Assembly (NCBI GenBank): GCA_021817945.1
Contig: JAKAFL010000012.1
Span: forward strand, 1-64,000
DNA length: 64,000 nucleotides
Reading direction: 5' to 3'
Origin: a bacterium
GTDB taxonomy: Bacteria > Verrucomicrobiota > Verrucomicrobiia > Limisphaerales > UBA11358
Shown: positions 60,701 to 64,000 of the stretch, piece after piece
Layout: each line of letters starts with the position of its first letter
Position numbering within the stretch: the stretch's first letter is position 1
Position numbers and translations under genes: made by a program
Notes under the pieces: generated by a model
Told to the model about the DNA's origin: nothing
The model's database searches: none
Seen by the model: only the letters and a program-made list of their open reading frames with translations

Positions 60701-63019
60701 AACGTGGGCAGCAATGCCCCCTTGGGCAACGGTGTGCTTACCGGCATTCAAGGCGGTTTGAAGTTGGTGGGCAATGGAAGTGATGTCCTGAACGTGGATG
60801 ACACGGGCGATACGGCAGGTCAGTCAACGGGGGTCCTGTCTTCCTCAACCATCCTGGGCCTGGGTATGGGCAGCGCAGGTATTTCTTACTCAGGTTTGTT
60901 GGGTTTGACTTCCTTGAATATCAATTTGGGTTCGGGAAACGATACCTTCACCATCACCGGAGTCATGCCAGCCGTCGTTACCACCGTGAATGGCGGGCCG
61001 GGCAACAACACCGCTGTCATCAATGTGTCAGGGAACCTCAATGCCCAAAACCTGACCTTGCTGAATTTTGCCACATCCACCATCGCCGTCAGCGGAAATT
61101 TCTCAGGCATCCTCAACGATGCCAATGCCATCAATTCCCTGGCCATCAATGGATCCGTTCTGGCCGGGGCCCAGCTTAATCTGGGTTCTGTGGTTTCTGC
61201 CACAATCGGCGGGGACCTGGCCGGGTTGCTCAATGTGACGGGTCTCCTGGCAACGCTCACCATCAATGGCGGTGCTCCGGGCCAGGTTATCGCGGGCAAT
61301 GTGAATGTGGTGAATGTCCTCGCCGGGTATGGCAACCAGGTGTTAAACCTGACCGTGGCCGGGGTGCAACGCTTGATCATGGCGGTGCCGGTGTCTGGTG
61401 GCACTTTGAACCCAGCCATTAAATTTGCCTTGGTCTATGACAATGTCAGCTCCTCCACGCCGCAGGTGGCCATTCGCATCACCAATCCCGGGGCTTTGCC
61501 GCGGGAATTCAATCTGGAACTTCTTGTGCCCGGCAGCGCCACGAATAAGTTTGACCTGGCTTTGGTGGATTCCACCGGCAATGCGGCCTCGGGCGTAAGC
61601 AACATCGCCGTCCAAGGTGACCTCCTCAACAAGCTCACCGCTCCGGAACTCGCCCTGTTCGCCAATCTCACTGCCGCCAGCCGGACGGGCGTGGTATTGC
61701 CAGCCGATGCCATCACCGGCTTGGAAGTGAGTGGACAGTTGCCCATTGGCGAGGTGGACGTGGCAGGAATCGAGGGGCTTGCCTTTGCCGTCCTTACCAC
61801 CGCCGCCGGCGCTCCCATCTCCGTGGGCACCCCGCTGGGACAGGGAAGCTCACTCTATACACTCCTGGGTGACACTCCGGTTTTGAATTCTGCAAATGAT
61901 GCGTTCCTCATTCCCTTTACCCAGGTCAGCGGGGTTCGTCTCTACGCCCATGACGATACGAATGCCGATTTCAACTGGGTCATGACCCTTTCCGTGGAGG
62001 GAAATACCAACCTGCCTGTCATGGCCACCGTTCAAATGGCGCCCAGCAAGGTGGCCGGTGTTAATCCCCTGGTTTCAAGCATTGTCTTGAATGGCGCGGA
62101 TGGCTCGGTGAATAGCTCGGTGTCGGTAGCCAGCCTGACTAGCTCCGGCAGCTTGGGCGATGTCACCATCTCGGCCTTGGGCGGAGCAACGGTGAATAAT
62201 GCCCCGGGATTGGGCAATGTGACCGCCCCGAACATTTTCGGAAGCATCAACGTGATCTATGCGGGTATTTACGGCGTGATTCAGACCACCTCGGGCGACT
62301 TGGGCCAGGTCATCGCCGGCTCAAATGGCTTGATCACCTCAGTGACCTCGATTCATGCGGGCGGATCCATTACTGGGCAGATTATCAGCCGCGGGAACTT
62401 GGTGAGCTCCATTTCCACCAATGGCGCCTTTTCAGGAGTCATTGCAGCCCAGGGAGATTTCGGTGCCATTCAACGGACTGGCGCCGGGGTTGCCGTCACC
62501 AGCGCCACCCACTCCCTCAGCCGCTTTGGCGGCCTGCAGGTGGCGGGCAATGACAGCGGTCAAATCATTGTCCTGGGCAATGTGTTTGGCGATGTCACCG
62601 TCAGCGGCATCATGACCGGCCGCCTGGCTGTTTCAGGCCAGTCTGTTTCCGGGTTGTCCGCATCGCGCATGGGCATTTTGGGCAATGTCAGCGTGGGTTC
62701 CTTTGGGTCCGCTGCCGCAATTATTTCTGAAGGTTTGGTTGGGGATGTCACCGGTGGCACCTCGGTTTATTTGGGTGCTCCTGCCGGCTTTGTGGCCGCC
62801 GGTGGCGCGGTGAACTTGCGCTCCACAACTTTGCCCGCCAAACTCCTTCTCGCCAGCGTGTCCGGCAATAATCTTCTGGCATTGCAGGCGGTTTTCACCA
62901 GCAACAATGCCGTGCTGCAGTTCGATACCGGGGGGCCGCTCGCCGGGTTGAATCTTATTGAACTGGACCTGGCCAATATCAAGGATAATGGTGGCGTCCT
63001 GGGTGGAACGGTGGTTTAA
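45773..63019 (+). CDS. Giant LEPR-XLL domain repeat protein (5748 residues)
   Basis: A single uninterrupted frame of 5748 codons from ATG 45773. Residues 11-27 (RFELEALEPRVLLSADG) are the LEPR-XLL motif, found at the N-terminus of very large exported proteins of the Verrucomicrobiota/Planctomycetota type and thought to be a sorting signal; there is no normal signal peptide. Then: a Ser/Thr/Gln-rich linker (to about 210); a first beta-repeat class with YYGL and INGG...VDF units (about 215-1000); a mixed region; at least 12 modules of about 130 residues marked by NTT (about 1830-3330); RTX-like Gly/Asp repeats such as GGSGNDTF, GGDGNDSF and GNAGDDTF (about 3620-5080); and a C-terminal region of about 520 residues with GSLGDVTI/GNVFGDVTVSG beta-helix-like units. 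It is very rich in Gly, Ser, Thr and Asn, and I notice no Cys. It is likely a cell-surface or extracellular matrix adhesin; export route unknown. Confidence 0.85.
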   Translation: MSSTSRPTRNRFELEALEPRVLLSADGILPLAAVAQSMVHKPAETVQHTAVPAQLFASEQIHYASGQETENIFEGVSAHPVSSAPPASAHSGNSESVTVAAEVAPQVSQTGSTVQKTAQTGVAHYSVLANNSTTTSSHSKVSLSSNTSVATNGTAQQLTNSLTAANGPPASSPVSQPVPIQTLQNYQTQSKNTGTSSSSPSVSPAANGSTDLLSEINTLIGTITSSSTGTSVTFAYSSYSALASISLGGVLKLTNVSVTVGFQVSSGTVSITSIGFSAQTASFNLGSTFQSSITGISATVTKNTQSNLSDASVKLTLGNGTEGSVMFSVSSFLEVGAAGATLYYTGPGTANGQSVNLINGQGAASSDNVTLMSLGLQGAYAFVGINGPSGGVTSTAPSSPSEGIYLSSVNLALVVMNSTSSSGAVYYGLSASGSATSVGLPGSIAMSVSNVSVQINGGNAAANGNVVDFNTTNSSGFTHGSGYSVSLSSTASISLDFSQPLVQASGTIDLSFGGFVYVMGSVYFQEGTQSTVNTTNGTVSNGSVVDNGTATVSMLEVIASGVTVFAGVNGPTASNPGVIPSNAVGVEIQNASFTLILMDSTTSGGPNYYYIQAGAGSVQNLIPGSNQTPQSLPVYDSNTGDYTLTGLTVGDYYQWTPYQPATATTPSDDVSLINGTTTITSPGVFQATSTSVTLTGQKGTSVTAAVTLYEGVRGLGLPKGFSIGLGDISVLINGGTNGDAVDFASSFTTNPPTGNAYGGLTIQTASVAAFVNTASPVVSVSGSLTLNLDGFIYVSGNISFLEQSGSGTLNLASSTGTSSTTYNSILEIGASNVSIFAGEGGPATQAGAAGLQLTSASFALALVYGANGNTYYGLMASAQSIGSVGLPSGFNVTGSNLFVAINGGADSNGYVADFGSSFGNGSGLVVSTGGGNSQTIAFTQPLVQVYGQIALQFGSFISIQGGFNYSDQAGVQTILLGQSAFTGAPDLSLTITAGGNTLFTASGSLDMVITPTVGNTHGTTEITSASLTFPEIKIASVLDVITPTVTITNLAIDNVTGAFTAQSGSTLTITADSINLFPGSSILSGSVTSSTPGTPAMSAVFDLNTGAFSATLQQLSLSVSHVLSASASQVNITYSPAAGSSQKIVSFATITATFNGFGGGNITGQFTNLVIYGDGVSFDSGTLGYTGTISIGSVLSVTNPSITLSSFSATFDGTNTSISASALTVAVGSASLNLGGVVTASATGLSITVSLQDGSLAISATELDFSFSQYLTVTVDNVAINTNPGVGGDYLTVGSATATLSTGGSNPSFSVTGTATDFSIVDVAGSPQFQEGANFGVSFSSPSAGSLFLPSWLGFSITQFSINWTNFNANPGDFTVVLSASINSIQGLPGGVTVSGEITDAVINMGLLEQGKFPITSLGSIGGSVQGTLFGLQVNASFVMGIINLNGNGQIINANNTVTDPKTGNLVSGGSTQVASTTVYVGVAGGAMIPGVGGVEIYIGFSQLGPLTVYLSAQFPLILDPVSGIAIGGFSGGVVFDYSLPTPSQPTDLRGISLSPENLTISQWQQQLEMQTITQVKATSSGLSAYSQPFVIEAGVTLYDAYLSQDAFNIKGNMAIQINPSSPDTVEIFVNGTVTLGSSLSFNGYLYANLQVQGALTTASFMFLVDVPGGNVPPVESFGGALKFGFTDSSGNPLVPQAPVATTTQQTFTLSDGTTETYSATTFTTPSQTIGGFYISLSGFLEYSALGYANVTISGGVTLTVTGTEAKLDLLGELNVSFLGDIATAQGEFVVNYANGLQFYGALEVSTGAALAKLQQYGLSVNGAVLFQINTTGVDQTVNLPNAPPTDQSSSTIVSAPALNGSNSTSFTIQGSVVFDVTITGTSSPYATIGYEVNNNTLFQMQGFFDLRITNDPTNGLGLEIFADVNSLTLGSGNNTFLSFSGFGLLMVNSSGLAAEINLSLNSGNAISGVSFSANFQLVINTTSQAVTYNIPPVTVPTSTSASTGTAGITIYNQDGSVAGTVSSLVIPAGPPQGQMQITNVSGTNTGNYATSGAAGPYVVISGVGSLSLEGLSLSGNFYFQVSDSSTGGFVLELVLNVSGNIPSVGTANVTGALEISSQGEVALLAIGASGGNTTSYGSGISLQVSAELAVNTTDASVSQIGGVPLTYNGSNITLAANTVQVVASGTLSLNIGAGTGFVISGNFSTTVTSAGGVTATTITLSGTLTATVGGTTLLTMNASGALVITSGGSNPGVAGELNLTLAGSDPLDGNGFSFTGSFDLEVNTTGVQQIVNVGQGTTTIAAGPGGSTNGGSYLEVHARGTLIFGSATNGFQLQNGDFYLQVGSTGLVVSASASMVIEVNGTQFFYVAASGGLLVTSSGIAASITVNTTLTDPNGGNYEFSGNFTLQANTTGQSVNLGTSQNPITVNAGPGAAGSPAGPYFQLFINGTLMLGAANSSAPGSGLFINGSFYLSVGLNGLTIAANGTLTATLGQTTLLSMTASGVLIITTSGGNAGLAGELSLSFSANNNPLAGSGFSFSGTFNLQVNTTGIQQTVSFGAGQGTTTISAGPDGSSTPGAYFEVYGAGMLSFGTASDGFNLSGSFYLSMSTTTGLIVAVNAAFSADAGGTSLLTMNASGVLVINGSGLAGELVLTLAGADPLSGVGFTFNGTFGLVVNTTLTSQTVSVGSGANATTATISAGANGSSTGAVYFEVYASGSLIFGTSDQNGNLTNGFGLTGASLYMSISTGSGLAISASASLEIAINGTQVVSASASGAMFISSAGIAATLTAKASLNSPGNSNLYTFGGMFSLQLNTTGVQQNIATPTGTVTIQAGPGSSGSPAGPYFQVFVSGTLALGTGSVTSSTGIFVAGSFYLSVSSQSLIIAASGTLSVNVTGATLFQMTAVGGLILNYGGSQPGLAGALILTVGSTNPLSGSGFAFSGSFTLELNTTLVSQQIQTPTQNITISAGADGSSTPGAYFQITAQGSILFGTNSTGFALTGSFFLSIQTDSNNLPVLFVSANVAFTTNLFGQTILSLTASGAMEISSAGLAASFTLTASSGSPSLSQSGAFTFNGSFFFAINTTSKAVNDQVGAVSLNVAAGPYFEIQINGGNPSTPATLSLGGGPGLTLSGEFTLIVSSQGLQVALYNATLSLAGLITFNAEGALLINSSGIAAKVSLSLGTGNSLLGSSFSLSASFLLEINSTHSAVNNIAGDAVNLPGGPYFQVVANGSLELGGASILSIMGSFTFTVSTVNNQVQVEIMLNASLNLFGAYFSVVGMAGFYSDGIALSISLSLGGSNSPTLTVIPYVLALSGSFQLQINTTGSSHFGISAGTLFNVSVYASVNLFGFSIAQTQINIGYSNNTLTAAGSFNLNFFGLATLQIYFYFDTAGHYAFYGYVGVQLGSDSFNIHGSLTLIAANYAYNWGGGVSVGNNILFQITISGGVTAFDWNFASISATLSISSSYDVSVSVYVSVSFYFFSIGGTVSIDLGTIGAPPAPPPPPALGVVLVNPTVDGISFTGNILLLDLGQYADTNRGVPALPNENYTITAGSGGVSVTAAGVYNGSVFYGGVTEIVAPNSDVGSAVSNVTITIDGNITLQVVIFSGHGNNNYYLGGGPTTVNGDGGTDAVVGGSGNVTFNVGGGNASFTGGAAQNIIINDPGSLTVTESGYNNYDLNGNLLTYGPGYTDQITGPATITLTSASSGVATFTLEKFNGADFSVTLVGNSNSGDSVNFNYPGNITLTSTVVSSQTYGEIQADGGTVVLENIPNVTLVGSSAGDLLTVTNGADLPSITLQGPAGSDTFVVNLLGSNTYNVNVGGSGTGNSLVVNGVTGNQVYSVSSQLISLKGEAINFLGIQTTTLNAEYGSDIVNIQSIANETIVNLAPTSNVINVGSRAPVENSGVVGLINGLLIIAGQGGGSNTLNLDDSGDTNPGSFILTTSTISGSIFSGSSSLAYQNVGLINVFLSNQNNTVDVRGMSGTVNIILGNGVNFLNIGSNAGPIITDPNTGNSQNTGSVLDQITGTLNFYGTGANIFNLDDSGSLTGVDGALTLNSKTNLQVVNFVDPVSLHTILTINLPTVASINIALSQGADLFAVSDTFTSSAATVNSGGSTPTTPVVIDGNGGNDNFVILDTHAIATVNGGDGNDSFYNFGNSAVLNLNGNAGDDTFYIYASAYENTSNVDPGGSATSGNAVYSYRINAQVNINGGSGFNTVYIFGTQYNDVITVNGNTVTGSGIDVNLTSVQKLVIEGLGGNDTFYIESVTIPTTIYGDGSIVPAPSLNVLQALGVSVPTASQGTPGSDTFYVGWQGASYIPGSLAGFTAPLTIYGDNGPNLNGSTTNVPGTNDTIYVNDTADLVDQQFTLNSSTLTGTAFGTGGMLTYDPAVENLNIYTGGGNNTFTINGTGTATQTSIYAGAGNDSFIVNASNTGPLQTPLNLFGGLNTTVGDSLLVNGAPAGNTFTITGTTIQGLGAVLTYEQMEQLTITGAGNTTFIVNGDSVNTTLNGGFGSTVFNVNSNVVALALNGGNQANTFNINANAGMLTAAGGSDGNVFAFNANSGTLIFTGGVGNDTITVNGNGGTLTGTGSSSPNAFVINANSGSLTLSAGASGSSFSINGNSGSLTLNGGSGNDTFTVNSLSAAAVINGGKGSDLFYVSGPLGAALTVNGGGNQGSLLTVYGTAGNDFITLTSTSIIGLGATITYGGTNLTLDGVSGNDTFLIQGTSAFITRVNGGTFGNDVFDIQANTGELDVTGSSTGNNTFNIGSAAPLSGGVLTGLVGKLVVTGGSNLMRLINLAPSGTNILNIDDSGSVISGSVVLTSSSLVGLGLGAGITYSFINSLNITLGLGQVAVSIQSTNLATRTTVNTGPAADVVNIGSQNLPAAGLLSGIQGPLSISGAGSDTLVFNDVADTATLSGALTATTLVGLGMGSAGVSYSGVSALNLYLGSGAVTMNVISTAASTVSMINTGAGSDIINVGSNAPLGNGVLTGIQGGLKLVGNGSDVLNVDDTGDTAGQSTGVLSSSTILGLGMGSAGISYSGLLGLTSLNINLGSGNDTFTITGVMPAVVTTVNGGPGNNTAVINVSGNLNAQNLTLLNFATSTIAVSGNFSGILNDANAINSLAINGSVLAGAQLNLGSVVSATIGGDLAGLLNVTGLLATLTINGGAPGQVIAGNVNVVNVLAGYGNQVLNLTVAGVQRLIMAVPVSGGTLNPAIKFALVYDNVSSSTPQVAIRITNPGALPREFNLELLVPGSATNKFDLALVDSTGNAASGVSNIAVQGDLLNKLTAPELALFANLTAASRTGVVLPADAITGLEVSGQLPIGEVDVAGIEGLAFAVLTTAAGAPISVGTPLGQGSSLYTLLGDTPVLNSANDAFLIPFTQVSGVRLYAHDDTNADFNWVMTLSVEGNTNLPVMATVQMAPSKVAGVNPLVSSIVLNGADGSVNSSVSVASLTSSGSLGDVTISALGGATVNNAPGLGNVTAPNIFGSINVIYAGIYGVIQTTSGDLGQVIAGSNGLITSVTSIHAGGSITGQIISRGNLVSSISTNGAFSGVIAAQGDFGAIQRTGAGVAVTSATHSLSRFGGLQVAGNDSGQIIVLGNVFGDVTVSGIMTGRLAVSGQSVSGLSASRMGILGNVSVGSFGSAAAIISEGLVGDVTGGTSVYLGAPAGFVAAGGAVNLRSTTLPAKLLLASVSGNNLLALQAVFTSNNAVLQFDTGGPLAGLNLIELDLANIKDNGGVLGGTVV
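51240..55780 (+). repeat. In-frame tandem modules of about 400 bp inside the giant gene
   Basis: Twelve occurrences of an NTT/NST tag (as in LEVNTTGVQQIVNVGQG, LQVNTTGIQQTVSFGAG, LQLNTTGVQQNIATPTG) recur every 360-500 bases. Each is followed by an AGP....PYFxV stretch, then FxLxGSFYLSV and a GLAGEL-type block. The modules have diverged in sequence but keep order and length. The last nine are the most regular, spaced about 360-410 bases. Confidence 0.8.
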
Positions 63020-63081
63020 TGGCCCCGGAAAATGAATCAGTTTCACGGCGTATTATACCCCGGTAATTCAATTTATTATTC

Positions 63082-63720
63082 ATGAAACTTTCACGCGCGC
63101 TTGCCGTGGCCGGCTTCCCGGCCTTGTTGGGCTTGTCCAGCCAGGCCCAATGCACCAATCAGTTGGACCGCTTCTATTTCGGCCTTGGCGCTGGCGGATC
63201 TCTGGAGCAGCCCCTGACCATCAATTCCAGCGCTTTTGGAAACAGTGGCAACGTGCAGATCAAGCCGGGCATTCGCGGGGATATCCACCTGGGCTGGAAT
63301 GTTTCGCGCAGCTTCTCCACAGAATTGCAAACCGGCATTCTGTGGAATTCCATTGATAACATCGCGGGGAACACCGTCTCAGCCGATATTTACCAGGTCC
63401 CCGTGCTGGCCAATGTCCTGTATCATCCTTTTCATGGAGCCTTTCAGCCCTTCGTGGGCGTGGGTTGTGGCGCTGCCATGACCACCTTTGACTCGGCCAA
63501 TATCCCCTTGTTGCCGGTGAGTTACACCGCCTCGGATTGGACCCTCGCCTACCAGGCTCAACTCGGTTTCAGCTACAAAGTGACAAGCTCCTTTTCTGTG
63601 GGGCTCACCTATGAATTCCTGGGGACCTCTGCCCATGACTGGGGTTCCGGCGGGGAACCTTTGAAGACGTCCGGTACTCTCAGTCACTCCATCGTGGCCG
63701 CTTTTGTCTGGGAATTCTGA
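63082..63720 (+). CDS. Outer-membrane beta-barrel protein (OmpA/opacity-like)
   Basis: 212 residues with a signal peptide (MKLSRALAVAGFPALLGLSSQAQ). The rest is alternating amphipathic strands (YFGLGAGGSLEQPL, GDIHLGWNVSRSFSTELQTGILW, YQVPVLANVLYHP, FQPFVGVGCGAAM, FSVGLTYEFLG) and ends in Trp-Glu-Phe, the terminal Phe expected for BAM-assembled barrels. About eight strands are likely. It follows the giant LEPR-XLL gene by 62 bases in the same direction and may be co-transcribed; a role in anchoring that protein is possible but unproven. Confidence 0.78.
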   Translation: MKLSRALAVAGFPALLGLSSQAQCTNQLDRFYFGLGAGGSLEQPLTINSSAFGNSGNVQIKPGIRGDIHLGWNVSRSFSTELQTGILWNSIDNIAGNTVSADIYQVPVLANVLYHPFHGAFQPFVGVGCGAAMTTFDSANIPLLPVSYTASDWTLAYQAQLGFSYKVTSSFSVGLTYEFLGTSAHDWGSGGEPLKTSGTLSHSIVAAFVWEF

Positions 63721-63761
63721 TTTTTTTCGCCCCCGGGACGGGCTTTCTGACCATCCATTTT

Positions 63762-64000
63762 ATGCGTACCAGGGCCGGACATGTTCTTGTTCGCCTCCGG
63801 TCTTGCTTTGCGCTCCTGTTGCTTTTGTCCCTGGCATGCAATTGCCTTTCCCAGATTTCCAACCGGGTATGGGTCGCTTCCTACGGTGGGTCCCCCACGC
63901 CCAGCAGTGACGTGGGGATTCTCAACCTTTTTTCGGATGGCAATGGCAGTGCGGTCAACTCATCTGTTCCTGTGGATTGGCTCACTCAGACCAATTTTAC
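63762..64000 (+). CDS. Secreted protein, N-terminal part (cut by window edge)
   Basis: ATG 63762 opens a frame not listed in the ORF track because it runs off the end: MRTRAGHVLVRLRSCFALLLLLSLACNCLSQISNRVWVASYGGSPTPSSDVGILNLFSDGNGSAVNSS. It has a basic N-terminus, a hydrophobic core and a possible cleavage after CLS or a lipobox-like LACN, then mature sequence. No family can be assigned from 79 residues. It is probably a continuation of the surface-protein gene set. Confidence 0.6.
   Translation, partial: MRTRAGHVLVRLRSCFALLLLLSLACNCLSQISNRVWVASYGGSPTPSSDVGILNLFSDGNGSAVNSSVPVDWLTQTNF

Overview
The window looks like a chromosomal stretch from a Verrucomicrobiota bacterium, probably of the Pedosphaera/Limisphaera type. 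This is inferred from family content: a giant LEPR-XLL protein, a giant SBBP/DUF11/PD40 protein ending in the LQTTTNL...FYRL tail common in that phylum, and type II secretion pseudopilin genes. There is no rRNA gene to prove it. Most genes are high-GC and tightly packed, with weak or absent Shine-Dalgarno sequences.

Layout. 1-275: the start of an IS110-family transposase (minus strand, cut by the window edge) with a structured leader that could hold a bridge RNA. 276-9519: a secreted HExxH/TPR protein; a KimA-type K+ importer with a recognisable c-di-AMP (ydaO) riboswitch; an AlkB dioxygenase; an old-yellow-enzyme reductase; a Nudix hydrolase overlapping tadA; a small zinc-ribbon membrane protein; and a DUF362 protein. 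9550-15550: a TPR lipoprotein followed by type II secretion genes F-H-I-J-K. 15894-25760: a LuxR-type regulator divergent from a 2849-residue secreted beta-propeller/DUF11/Calx-beta protein, with a perfect 16-bp palindrome between them. 25879-27405: a YifB/ComM ATPase.

27502-31861 is an accessory island. It holds a 5-methylcytosine methyltransferase, an 85-residue ORF and a convergent DUF3883 nuclease-like protein, which together look like an intact restriction-modification set. Next come welded remnants of a second defence cluster (DUF4420 C-terminus, AIPR N-terminus, Vsr C-terminus), an integrase tail, a toxin-antitoxin pair and tRNA-Arg(CCU). 31999-36439 is housekeeping: ruvC, ruvA, a DUF374 acyltransferase and priA. 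36633-45115 holds a heterodimeric ABC exporter, a family-4 uracil-DNA glycosylase, a FucP-like sugar transporter and an ABC-F protein. 45773-63019 is one 5748-codon LEPR-XLL gene built from repeat modules. It is followed by a small outer-membrane beta-barrel protein and the start of another secreted protein.

A family of palindromic intergenic elements recurs five times in two sizes (about 83 and 165 bp). All copies share CCCGAAAARCGAAATT...AATTTCGTTTTTCGGG-type arms. A second inverted repeat (GGCGCATCTCAGTTTT / AAAACTGAGATGCGCC) accompanies two of them. These elements, the unusual defence-gene wreckage, the possible bridge RNA and the giant modular genes are the parts most worth a second look.
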